Source: Trileptium ribeirensis
Taxonomy: Eukaryota > Nematoda > Enoplea > Enoplida > Thoracostomopsidae
Length of the DNA stretch: 64,000 nt
Assembly (NCBI GenBank): GCA_030248225.1
Contig: JASANE010000611.1
Coordinates: 1 to 64,000 of the forward strand
Reading direction: 5' to 3'
Under the pieces are notes generated by a model. The model worked only from the letters and a program-made list of their open reading frames with translations. It was not told the origin of the DNA and did no database searches. A program made the position numbers and the translations under genes. Positions 11,292-21,049 of this stretch are shown here, one piece after another (the first letter of the stretch is position 1; each line of letters opens with the position of its first letter).

Positions 11292-11880
11292 AGAGGGAAC
11301 AGAAAGTTAACAAAAGCTTAAATGTGAAAGCTAGGATATTATGGCTCGTTTGTGTTAATTTGTGTGCGTCGTGGCTTGGCTAATAGATTCGCCGATAATC
11401 AAAATGGAGGAAAAACGTGAAATTCGAATGTAGCGGGAGATTTGGAAAATGGAAGGAATGTGAAACAGAAACGGGAAATCGTAAAAACTGCAAACTGGGA
11501 AAATGAGAAATTGTGAAAGCGGGAATTTGAATTGGAAAAATGCGAAACTGGTGAAGTGGGAAAGTGAGAAACGGGCAAATTGGGAGAACGGAAAATTGGG
11601 AAATGGAAGAGGAGAAACTAGCTAAATTTGAAGCAGGTGGAACGGAAGATAGGACAATAGGATGTTAAAAACGGAAAATTGAGGAACACGGAAATTGTGA
11701 AAACTTGTAAAATTTGAAAAGCAGAAAATTGTGAAACGAAGGTGATGCGCAAATAAAAAATTGGGAAAATAAGATAACGCGAATTTCTAAATCTAAGAAA
11801 ATGTGAGAATAATGATAAGAGTGATCTCCATAAATGTAAGTACTGCGGTGGAGCCTTAGCTTAGTCTGAACCGATTTCAA
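11292..11880. repeat. Purine-rich array, continuation
   Basis: GGGAAAT/TGGAAAA units continue to the right of the LTR element with the same strand asymmetry as 2220-6299. No gene is seen. Confidence 0.75.
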
Positions 11881-12649
11881 CCTACAGACAAACAGAAGAC
11901 GATGCGTTGTTTCGAATATATTTTGTCCTGTCCAGAAATAACGTTCGGAAACGCTGACAGTGATATGAGCATAGTTCTAGAAGCAAAACTATAGCAGAAA
12001 CAATTTAACAAGCCAGCCGAATCTGAGAATCTGCTCAAAACTTACAGCTGCTGTTGGATTACGGATTTTTCATTTCCTGTTCACTGAACTACCCATATTG
12101 TCCTGGTTGTGAGAGTTTGAGTTTGGAAAATAGGAAAATTTGCAGACGGGAAATTGGTTAAATTAAAATAAATAACAAAATGTAGGTATACGTGCGGACA
12201 AACAAAACAATAATTCTAATCACGGAGCAGAAAACCACTGAGGTGGACAGGGTTGATTTATTTACTCCTAATTTAAGAAAAATGTAATAACGCTAAGACT
12301 GATCTCAATAAACACAAGTGAACCGGTGACAACCTAGACAAACCTAAGCCGTTTCCTAGCTATAGCCGAACAGACATTGATGGGAATCAATTATATTCTG
12401 AAATTATCAATTACTGAGGTGATAAAAAGCAAGTTCTGAAATTATTTTTTTATAATTGCTTTAAAGCGTTCTTGTCGAAAACATAAGTTGGAAATGTAAA
12501 TTGCCAGCAAATTAAATAAGATTATAAATTAACTAGTTAGCTAGTAATTAGTCTATTTTACTGTCATTGCTGTCAGGGTCAGCTAGGATATCTCTTGGCT
12601 CTTTAATAGGATGCCGAAGGGATTTCCTGCCCTAGTCCTTACCAAATAC
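11881..12649. other. Array edge, one spacer module, no gene
   Basis: It contains one more spacer module (12058-12120, TTTCCTGTTCACTGAACTAC and ATATTGTCCTGGTTGTGAGA) followed by a short purine run. The text near 11790-11850 is partly repeated near 12280-12350 (TAAGAAAA...TGATCTC.ATAAA). Nothing coding is supported. Confidence 0.5.
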
Positions 12650-13104
12650 ATCAAAATAACCCAACAACCCTCCCCAAATTCAAACATCTAAGTTTTCACC
12701 AATTTTATTTTTATATGCCCCTATCCCGCCAACTTCCTAGATTCCTAATTTTTTTGATTTTTGGCGAGGGTTTAGTAGGCTACCAGGGGGTTTCCGGGTT
12801 AAACTCCTAATTTTCACTAAAATCTCTATCATACGTTTCCCCCAAGTTTTCAAATTTCTAAAATTCTAAAATTTATAAAATTCATTTTTTCTGTCTAATT
12901 TGCATAATATTGAATTGTTTTTGTTATTAGCTAGCTTACATTTAGTGAGTTTCTGTTCTTGATTTTTAGTCTGTTTGTTGTCGTCTTACAGAAGTGTGAC
13001 ACCGGATTACGACGCTTTCATGTATTAATAGCTTAATTGTTTTATTGTTGCGACTGCATTACTTAGCTAGTAGCTGGGCTACTTTACACGTATTATAGCG
13101 GCGG
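12650..13104. repeat. Left part of older LTR-like copy (B1)
   Basis: It shares the opening motif GGCTACCAGGGGGTTTCCGG with the element A LTRs, then TTAGCTAGCTTACATTTAG and a GTAGCT-rich stretch seen again at 31180-31240 and 32660-32700. It ends abruptly at the left target duplication of element A and resumes at 29338. The two parts together form one LTR-like unit of about 2.1 kb. Confidence 0.6.
13100..13104. repeat. Target-site duplication GGCGG (left)
   Basis: GGCGG stands directly before TGTAAGGGG of the 5' LTR and is repeated at 29333-29337, directly after the last LTR fragment. The whole 16.2-kb complex therefore behaves as one insertion. Confidence 0.7.
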
Positions 13105-14799
13105 TGTAAGGGGTTGACCAGGCTACCAGGGGGGTTTCCGGTCCAAAACCGTCCCGAAAACCCGTGATGGATCACTCTTTCACCTATTATATCCCTCCCT
13201 CCCTTCTACGTGGGTTTTTGTTTTTGCTTGTTTTCACATTTTATTTAGTTTTCGTGCTAATTAGCATAATTAGCACTCGTGTTCTATTATTAGCTAACAT
13301 GTGTTAGGTTCTTTTCGTTCTTTTAGTTTAGTTTGAACCGAGGTTCCGCAGAGTACGGTGACCTAATTATCGCTCCAGCGGCTTCGACTACACGTATTTA
13401 TTGTTTTTCCTACGCGTTTTCACTTCCTGGTTTTCCGATTTTCGTTGGAAGTAGTGTAATTGGATAATTTGCTAGTTTCAATTATTGGCTTATTTGGATT
13501 ACCTAGCTAACACTCGATGTTTTATTCGAATTTTACAACGAACGCTAATAATTCTTATTGGTCTGGCTTTACTTTTCTGATTTTCATTGGCGGTGTATTA
13601 TTGCATGGTGGATACGTAAGTAAATATCTGTATGCGCATCTGGTTATGGTAATACCAAAGAGTCTAACCCAACTTGACATCAATTAATGTTGAGCCAAAA
13701 AATATGCTGCACAAATAGGTACTTATTACCTTACTAATTTACCTTAGTTCTAGTAATTTCCCAAGTAAAATCCGAGAGTAACCGGAATAGTCCAACCCAA
13801 CTATAACCGTATTGGAAATAACACGCGCCTAGCTGATCCGTCCGACAGCGGGAATGTTTTCATAAGGAACTTAAATAGTGTAATTCTAAGACCTTAGAAT
13901 AAGGTAATCAAATAAACGTAGGAGTTGATCCGTCCGACGGCTACATACCAACCCAAAAGGGAAAGTAATAAATATCAATTACTAAGGATTTATCAGTTAT
14001 CCGTCCGGCACTGGTAGCTCTAAGGAAATTAAATAGCGTATTTCTAAGGAACAGGTTAAGCTACTCAGATAAACGTGCGTGGCGATCCGTCCGACGACTA
14101 CGTACCAACTTCAAAAGAGGAAAGCCTGAGGAAGTATTAGAGTAAATCTAAGGCAAAGGTTAAGTTACTCAAATAAAAGTGAGGACCGATCCGTCCGGCG
14201 GTCTCGTACAAACCTCACAAGAGGGTTTAATTAATACATACCCTAATCACAAGTATTAGATAAATTATTCCGAATAATTGTGCGATCAAACTTGAGACTG
14301 AGGAATGAGCAAGGCTCACTCAATAAAAAGCAAGGTGATACCCATCGATTCTAAACCAAATTCTAACGGCATTTTTACAACTGAGTGGCAAAATTCTTCG
14401 TTCTCGACAAGTCTTAAGTGGCAGAAGTATTTAAAGTACAAAGGTATAGGTGATTCAAATAGCGGTGCGTTAAATAACTGGAACCGAACTGGAGTGTAAT
14501 AAATATTGGCGTATTATACTAACCGTTGAATAAACATTCTAAGTTCGGCTGTGTTGACTTTATATCGTAACCAAAGCCTGAGCTAGTCGAAGTAGTCACG
14601 CCGCAACGCCAAATAGAATAAGGCACAGAAAATAAAGTAAACGCGCGCCAAGAAAATACATTATAATTCCCCACCGGCATACTACTGGCCACGCGTACGG
14701 ACCACACAGTGAAGAATCTTGCCCCAATTAATAATCCGATAGCCTCCATAATAAATCGTACTCCATCCCTACCCCCACAAAGACCAAGAATCTATAACA
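13105..14799 (+). repeat. 5' LTR of element A (1695 bp)
   Basis: It starts TGTAAGGGGTTGACCAGGC and ends ATCTATAACA. It aligns with 27093-28594; the second copy is shorter, with its main gap near 13700 and further losses around 13860-13990. The LTR is long for Ty3/Gypsy. It contains an internal array of five ATCCGTCCG units (13836-14200). A 3' block beginning CGGCATACTACTGGCCACGC is shared with every LTR-like copy in this region. AATTAATAATCCGATAGCC in that block may mark the R/U5 zone, but no promoter can be proven. Confidence 0.8.
13836..14210 (+). repeat. Tandem repeats with ATCCGTCCGRC core inside LTR
   Basis: ATCCGTCCG occurs at 13836, 13928, 13999, 14085 and 14189 (spacings 92, 71, 86 and 104). 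The better units read CTAAGG-AAGGTTAAGTTACTC, then AAATAAACGTG, GATCCGTCCGRCGG, CGTACCAAC and CAAAAGAGG. The 3' LTR keeps related units at about 27775-28010. This regular spacing in the U3 part suggests enhancer-like repeats; that is inference. Confidence 0.65.
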
Positions 14800-14817
14800 T
14801 GCTGACCACGATGTCGT
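14800..14817 (+). other. Candidate primer-binding site of element A
   Basis: TGCTGACCACGATGTCGT directly follows the LTR end CA. It resembles the complement of an animal tRNA-Arg 3' end (TGGCGACCACGA...) with two mismatches near the start. The same sequence follows the second LTR at 28595. The position is right, but the tRNA assignment is tentative. Confidence 0.4.
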
Positions 14818-15092
14818 GTAAAAGTGGGGAACAATTATACATAAAATAAGTTGGTCAGTATTTTTACAAAAATTAATATCGACCCTGGCCCCAAATAAGG
14901 CATAAGCTAAAATAAAAACTTATTTATATATATTGTAATAAAAATTATTAGTCCACATAATCGGTACGAATTAGGAAAGTCCATCCTAAAACCCAAAATA
15001 ATAAAAATGCCACTCCAAAGAACGCCATCTGGAGTAAGTGCCCAAAGATAATTGACAGTCAAACCAAAAATACCAATAATGTAGACCAAGAA
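14818..15092 (+). other. Leader of element A, no ORF supported
   Basis: This AT-rich untranslated leader lies between the candidate primer site and the first gag ATG. It is repeated almost unchanged at 28613-28880. Minus-strand frames here are not treated as genes. Confidence 0.55.
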
Positions 15093-15684
15093 ATGTCGAA
15101 TAATACAACAAAAGAACTCGAGGAAATTATGCTCGAGTTCGACCCCAATACCCTGGAAAACGTACACAGATACATTTCAAGACGAAACAAGCATAGAACT
15201 ATTCCCAAATATAAGGGATTCGGAAAAAGATATCCGGGATACGTTGCAAAAGTTGCAACGTCAAAAAGAAAAACAATTACAATTTATAGCGAGACACGCA
15301 ACATTAACAAAGAAATTATACCAATCACGCCAAAGTATGGAATTGGACTAATCGAAAATTCCGTTGGCACAGCCAAGAACGGAATTGCAAAATACCGATG
15401 ATAATGAAATAACTGTAATTCGACAAAATAATGGTACGCAATAAAAACAATTGCGAGAACCAAGCCAGAATGACCATCGACCAAAAATCGTAATTCAATG
15501 TGTAGAATACGACGGACCCTTCACTATGGGTCAGACATATAAAACACCACCGGGTAGTAATAACCCGGAACAAGCGAGAGTAATAATTACGCCTAATGAT
15601 CAAGGAACAACTAATTTAGAACGGAGCACCGTCGAAATCCACCACATACCGGAACAACAACAACAATTAACGATATATAAATAA
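15093..15684 (+). pseudogene. First ORF of element A (Gag N-terminal, basic)
   Basis: It opens MSNNTTKELEEIMLEFDPNT, followed by a strongly basic segment (RRNKHRTIPKYKGFGKRYPG) and later IVIQCVEYDGPFTMGQTYKT. An extra A near 15271 shifts the frame relative to the second copy at 28881, and an in-frame TAA lies at 15442-15444. The second copy keeps the original frame as far as its deletion junction. A basic N-terminal domain ahead of the capsid fits a Gag matrix-like part. I do not recognise a named domain. Confidence 0.6.
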
Positions 15685-15814
15685 TAAAATATATGGAATC
15701 CAAAGTGGAACCCGAGGCGAAGTAAATCAAACGAATACGAGTCGACATCAACTCGGGGCAAGCCCGAGACGATTAAATGCGTATCGAAACCAAAGCAACG
15801 TAAAGCAACATGAT

Positions 15815-16560
15815 ATGAATGGCGATCAAAATGTTATAAACCAAAACCAATGTGGTATGATTCAAACGCAAAGTAACGGTAATAATGATCAAATAGAATC
15901 AAATAACGATCAACGAGGTGTACGAGAAAGTCGATGTAATACGAATCAAATACGATTCGAACCAAACAATGGCAAAATGATTTGTGATCAATGTGGTATG
16001 CATGAAGAACCAAATGACACAAACCAAATACAGTTTGGTGTAAATTATGACCAAGTCACAAACGCAATGCAAGTTAACGAACAACCCAATCGAATACGAA
16101 TGGACACAGATATGGAACGAAGTAGCACGAACCCATTAACGAATGTACGGAACCGAATGCAAGTACTACAGGTAACCAATATTGGTGCGACTCAAATGGA
16201 GAACATATGTAATCGGATACAAACCCCGTATACAACAACAAATTGTGACGTATTTCAAACAGCGAATACTTGGAATCAACGTCAAGGAATACCGATGCAA
16301 TTCAAAATGGGGCACACCAATGTTATGGTGTAACACCAATAGCCCCACAAGACAATCAAAGGCCATTCGTTACAAATAATCCTATGATCAATCCCGGGGT
16401 ACCACTGGCAACAGCAACACCATACATGTACCAATACCAACAACCACAACAGGCAACAATGAATCAAATCAATAATCAAGGACAACAAAATGACCTAATG
16501 ATAATGAACCAACAACTGATCGAGGCATTGCTCAAGGTGGCAACTAAAGAATCGCCACAA
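15815..16560 (+). pseudogene. Gln/Asn-rich Gag segment
   Basis: Two overlapping frames (15815-16333 and 16270 onward) encode about 245 residues that are extremely rich in Asn and Gln. Recurring short motifs include NTNQIRFE/NTNQIQFG and ICDQCGM/NQNQCGM. The frames overlap near 16300, consistent with one frameshift. The composition resembles prion-like or low-complexity Gag N-termini. It sits directly upstream of the capsid-like region. Confidence 0.6.
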
Positions 16561-17110
16561 ATACCAAATGCAATACAAAAGAGAAACGCCCAAGCAATAT
16601 TGGTCAAAATGGAAAATGAAGTACGGAACCTACAACCGTACAACGGTGAAACGAGTTTCGAAAAATTCCGTAAGGAATTTGAAAAAGCACTGGCTCAATA
16701 TAGTAGCGACGACGGACAAGAAAAACTTCGGGTATTCAAAACAAAAATGCGAAGAAAAGCAGAAGAATACCTCGAAGTACTGACACTCGAAAAAGCCAAA
16801 GAATTAAACAATTATAAGAAGTGAGTCGAAAATTCAAAGAACGATTTTATGTGCTAAAAACATTGATGAACCACATGAATAAATAGCAAAGCCTACGTCA
16901 AACAAAAACGGTCAAAGATTTTGTAGACGAATTACGAGTCTACGCTGCACGAAATCTGACCACGAAAGGCGTACCTGAGTCAATCATCGCAGAAGTCCTC
17001 AAGTCAGCACTAGTGACGATATTAAAAGATGAAATTCGAATCCGATTATGTGCAGTAAAAGAGGAAACTTTTTTTATCATTGTCAGAAAAAGCGCAGGCA
17101 GTTGAAAAAC
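16500..17110 (+). pseudogene. Gag capsid-like region of element A
   Basis: Residues MNQQLIEALLKVATKESPQI lead into LQPYNGETSFEKFRKEFEKA, which has the 'F-x-G' and acidic/basic spacing of retrotransposon Gag capsids. After a stop at 16822, KTVKDFVDELRVYAARNLTT and a helical continuation follow in another frame, matching the 'Q-x-x-x-x-T-V-x-x-F-x-x-x-L' signature. The region is broken by a stop and frameshifts. Confidence 0.65.
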
Positions 17111-17324
17111 TAGATCAACAAATGAACGAAGCCTACAAGGTATGAATCAACAACGGCCAAAATATCGAAAATTCAATCAAATCGATCGAATCAAACCCAA
17201 ATACCGATCCACGAATGTGGCAACCGAGAGTACAGGAACACAAATACAATGGCGTCTACAACGGTGGAATAATCAAACGATACGATTACAGCAACCGCAA
17301 CAACAGCAAATGATACAACCATGA

Positions 17325-17909
17325 GTGATGCCGATACCAATGATGCCAAAACAGATGGATATGAATTGTTCACAACCAATACAGCCACATAATGGACAGA
17401 CGGGAATACAACAACGAATACCACAAATAATATACCCAACACAGATGCCACAGCAACCAATGCAACCTCAAAGTAACAGGCAACAACAGCAAAGAATGCC
17501 AGAACCAATGGCAAACCAAATTCGGCAATTATTTATGAATCAAACACCGCCGAGATGCAACAAGGGTGGAAAGTTGGGTCATAAAACGGAGCAATGTTTC
17601 TCAAAAAATACCGGTCAAAACACAAGAGAGAAACAAAGAACAAATCAACAACAGAATCAAAATCGCTACAGAGTAGTACCGAGTCGACCAAGTCAATCAA
17701 ATGGAGAAATGAGAAACCAATTATCAAAATCGAGTGTAGCGGAACGACAAAGAGGCCTTCAAAACGAATTGGAGAAAATCGTTGATATATCATTAGTTGA
17801 AGAAACAATAAAGTTCAATCACAAGAGCACGAACCATGCAATGATACGACGGTCATATCAAGATATATCGATACATATCCGGAAGGCAATAAAAGATTGC
17901 GAGGATTAA
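17325..17909 (+). pseudogene. Nucleocapsid with altered CCHC knuckle
   Basis: A Pro/Gln/Met-rich stretch leads to CNKGGKLGHKTEQC. The canonical knuckle is C-x2-C-x4-H-x4-C; here the second Cys is Gly (codon GGT, one base from TGT). A basic Gln-rich tail follows. The frame runs into the protease region, where the next domain lies in another frame. Confidence 0.7.
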
Positions 17910-18230
17910 TCGATACCGGATCGCAAGTCACGATTATCAACGAGGAACAATATAACAAACATTTCAAAGATTTGCCACTCCGGGAAACAGTATTGTATGC
18001 TGTGGTATTCAATGGCGAATTAGCGGAAAGAGCAGTGGGCTGTTTTTTCGTACAAGTCCACTTGTAAAAGAAAATACGAAAAATCCGATTCATTGTAATC
18101 AATAACTTAAAATTACCATATACGGCCGTGATTTCTTGGCAACCTTCGAACTAGTTTTCGATTACCAACAACTGAGAATCAAAATGACCGATAAACCGAT
18201 ACCCCACAATTGGCGAATCAACGAAATGGG
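17900..18230 (+). pseudogene. Retropepsin-type aspartic protease region
   Basis: LRGLIDTGSQVTIINEEQYN contains the intact active-site triplet DTG. After a stop near 18065 and frame changes, GRDFLATFELVFDYQQLRI appears (18130-18190), matching the C-terminal 'G-R-D-x-L' and 'D-Y' parts of Ty3/Gypsy proteases. The protease would process Gag-Pol; this copy is interrupted. Confidence 0.75.
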
Positions 18231-18950
18231 AACGACCAAAGGAATAGAGGACAATCAAATCGAAATGTATAAATGTTCGTACAAACAAGTAATTCCACCA
18301 TGGTCGGCAAAATTCATCGAAGCAAAAATACCAGATGGAGTAAACGAGGACGACACGATAATAATGGAACCATTACTAAAAACTAATAATGGACTAGCAA
18401 TACCGAATTGTGTTATCAAAGTAGAAAAAGGCAATATTATGGTGCCAGTATGCAACCAAAATACGGTAGAATTGGAGATCGTCGAAGATCAACCACTGGT
18501 ACGCAAAGTGGAAGAAACAATCGTAAGAACAGTGGTTAATGAAGAAAAAGCCCAAAGAGCAATTGATCGATTCGAAAAGAAATAAATGAAGAATCGTAAA
18601 GAAAAAAAAGAAAATGAAGCAAACTGGACCCAAATTGGGAAACGTGGAAAACCAATAATTAAATCATGGGCTGGCGATATTCAAATAAACAATCCGCAAA
18701 TAATATCAATTGTGGATACGGATGTACGAGAACGAAAAATGGAGCAATTCATTTGGAGCAATGGACGATTCAATATCGAACAATTCCAAGAACAAATTAT
18801 AACACGCCAAACGGAGCATAGCAATGATATCGAACTTCCGGCTGAGATTGAGCTCGAAAAATCAATCACTGACGAAGAAGGCAAGGCGTACGTAGCAACC
18901 GTATTACACAATTACCAAGACGTGTTTTCAAGCCAAACTTCGATATTGGT
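18231..18950 (+). pseudogene. Protease-RT spacer of pol
   Basis: The frames 18136-18585 and 18586-19056 encode the spacer typical of Ty3/Gypsy pol, with VIPPWSAKFIEAKIPDG and NTVELEIVEDQPLVRKV. An acidic HNYQDVFSSQTS segment then marks the approach to RT. It contains one in-frame stop at 18583. No integrase-like motif is present here. Confidence 0.6.
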
Positions 18951-19790
18951 ATCAACACATAGGTGGAACAATATATTCAAACCACAGTCGAAAAGCCGAT
19001 ACAATAACCATTGCAACGTTTGCCGTGTGTGGATCGAAATCAAGCGAGTAAACTAGTACAAGAAATGCTCGATCAAGGAGTAATTAGAAGATCGTATAGC
19101 CCGTGGGCTTCATCAATCGTCTTAACCAACAAAAAGCATGGATCAAAAAAATTCTGTGCGGATTACAGAATGCTAATTTCGATTACAAAACCAGATAGTT
19201 TCCCGTTGCCGAGAATTGATGAAATGCTAGAAGCATTACGCGGAGCAAAGTACTTCTCAAACTTAGACCACAAGTAGGGATATTGGCAAGTACCAATGAA
19301 CGAACAAGACAAAGAAAAGACAGCATTCATGTCATGAAAGATTGTTTGAATTCAACGTCATGCCCTTTGGATTGACGAACGCGCCAGGAACATTTCAAAG
19401 AATGATGCAGTTGGTATTAGCGGGCGTTCTGCTGGAATCGTGTTTGTGTTATTTGTATTATAATATTCTCAACATCATTATTGGGATCATTTGTACGATA
19501 TCAATCAATTATTACAACGATTACGAGAAGCAAATCTCAAGGCAAAAGGATCGAAATGCGAATTCCTAAAAGAAGAAATTCAGTTCCTCGGACACATAGA
19601 ATCGAATAAAGGAATATCAACGGATCCCGAAAAGATTGAGAAGATACAAAACTTCTCAAGCCCAAAAACAGTGACACAACTAAAAAGCTTCCCTGGTCTA
19701 ACGGGATATTATAGACAATTCGTACCCGATTATGGAACGATCGCAGCACCATTGTATGATATTACGAACAAAGAATGGTGAAATTCAGTT
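18951..19790 (+). pseudogene. Reverse transcriptase of element A, catalytic site lost
   Basis: Recognisable blocks are LVQEMLDQGVIRRSYSPWAS, KKFCADYRMLISITKPDSFP (expected D-Y-R-x-L-N), FNVMPFGLTNAPGTFQRMMQ, and FLGHIESNKGISTDPEKIEK with the connection domain. The catalytic box, normally YLDD or YVDD, reads YLYY (19447-19470): both aspartate codons are TAT. A TAG follows FSNLDHK, and a frameshift follows the catalytic box. The enzyme cannot be active. Confidence 0.85.
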
Positions 19791-20330
19791 AATTATGGAC
19801 GGAGGAAACCCAACAAGCATTCGAAACTCTAAAAATAAAGATGACAACACCCCCATATTAAGATACCAAGATTCATATAAACGGTTCATTCTGTATACGG
19901 ATGCAAGTAAATGCGGTATTGGATACATCTTAGCTCAAGAAGACGAATCAGGAAGCGAACACGTAATCCATTACGGTAGTAGCAAATACCATGATGAAGA
20001 AACTCGATATTCAATCTCAGAACAAATATGTTTGGCAGTAATTCCAGCAGTCCAACATTTCCGGCCGTATTTATTGGGAAACCATGCAACGAATATCACG
20101 GACCATGCGCCATTGGTTCAAATCTTCAACAAGAAACGACCGTTAGAACAAATGACGGTCGATTAGCTCGCATGGCCAACAAGATCCAGGAATACGAATA
20201 TACAATCGCGTATAAACCAGGTCGATATCACCAGAACGCAAATTGTATGTCGAGATCACCAGTAGTCCCTGGAACCGAAAACTTGGAAACAGAAGAAGAA
20301 CCAAAGAATCTATACAAACCGTTAACAATT
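19791..20330 (+). pseudogene. RNase H domain of element A
   Basis: YTDASKCGIGYILAQEDESG holds the first catalytic Asp, and RYSISEQICLAVIPAVQHFR holds the Glu region. YLLGNHATNITDHAPLVQIF and YEYTIAYKPGRYHQNANCMS give the C-terminal half; the usual NADALSR reads NANCMSR. A frameshift separates the two halves near 20160. The linker toward integrase follows. Confidence 0.8.
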
Positions 20331-20446
20331 AAAAGAATTAGCGGAAATCAACAGCACAGCAAGCGATTCAAATAAGAATGAAAGAAGCAGAAAGAAAGAA
20401 ACAAAAAGAACAAGAACTTAAAGAAAGTCAAGAGAAAGGAAATCAA
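20331..20446 (+). pseudogene. Lys/Glu-rich pol segment left of LINE insertion
   Basis: The frame starting at 20378 reads MKEAERKKQKEQELKESQEK and then GNQ, ending at the LINE target site. The same codons AAT CAA reopen at 24823 in the same phase, so this frame continued into the PHD-containing segment before the LINE arrived. A zinc-binding (H2C2) and catalytic integrase would be expected here and is absent. Confidence 0.55.
20440..20446. repeat. LINE target-site duplication AAATCAA (left)
   Basis: It is identical to 24822-24828. The two copies bracket the LINE and share codon phase with the interrupted pol frame. Confidence 0.7.
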
Positions 20447-20656
20447 CTTTTTAACCCAATTGCATTCGGTTTTTTTCAAACCGATTTTGACTGCGGTACA
20501 GTAAAATGTTCAATTGCGGTACAATTTGTTATTGTGTATTTTGCTAGCTTGGCTATATAATAATATTCGTCGCTTCTATTCCGCCTTTCGACAGAAGTAA
20601 CCAGTTTCTTTCCACGATTTTTCAAGATTTAACGCCATCACACGTTCCACTGCCCC
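20447..20656 (+). other. 5' UTR of the LINE, left part
   Basis: No ORF is supported. It begins CTTTTTAACCCAATTGCATT and is cut by the antisense SINE, whose left target duplication is 20645-20656. Confidence 0.45.
20645..20656. repeat. SINE target-site duplication TTCCACTGCCCC (left)
   Basis: It matches 20948-20959 exactly over 12 bp, a typical length for LINE-mobilised SINE insertions. Confidence 0.75.
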
Positions 20657-20947
20657 CGTATTAAGGTTCTGGCCACGGTACGGTACGTTAGGATAAGGAT
20701 AAAGATGCAATTGGCACTAGGTGACAATCCGGGTTGTTATGCCGAAGCATTGTGTGGAGGCTGGCCGTGATGATTGCCCATTACACCACCCATCATCTTA
20801 TCCGCCTAGACCAAAGTCTAGTACCTGTTTAACGCATCGGTACTGCGAAGCAATTGTGGCTGAGTCCCTTGCCCAAGGAGATTAGCGCGACCACTGGATT
20901 CGAACTCCCGACTTCACGATTATGAAGTTACAAATTAATTTTTCTGT
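20657..20947 (-). mobile_element. tRNA-derived SINE nested in LINE 5' UTR
   Basis: Read on the minus strand, this 291-bp unit has a tRNA-like head with an anticodon-arm-like hairpin (CTTCA/TGAAG) and GTCGGGAGTTCGAATCC, a good Pol III B box. Next comes CTCCTTGGGCAAGGGACTC, a motif common in SINE bodies, and a tail with TTTATCCTTATCC. A perfect 12-bp duplication TTCCACTGCCCC lies at 20645-20656 and 20948-20959. The first part of the tRNA head, including the A box, is not recognisable, so the copy is probably 5'-truncated. Confidence 0.75.
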
Positions 20948-20959
20948 TTCCACTGCCCC
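20948..20959. repeat. SINE target-site duplication TTCCACTGCCCC (right)
   Basis: It is the right-hand partner of 20645-20656. Confidence 0.75.
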
Positions 20960-21049
20960 TTTGAAGTGCCCACGAACTGCAGGATACGTTCGTGTTACAT
21001 GATCCCCTGCTCGATCACCTCAATTGCCATCTGTATTTCACATTACTAA

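Noticed and set aside
14519..15603. Minus-strand frames in the LTR and leader of element A (62-92 codons)
   Set aside because: They are shadows of LTR/gag sequence; the sense-strand element structure explains the region.
20880..20930. Possible functional tRNA gene on the minus strand
   Set aside because: A B box and an anticodon-like arm are present, but there is no A box or acceptor stem, and a 12-bp target duplication shows that it is a SINE.
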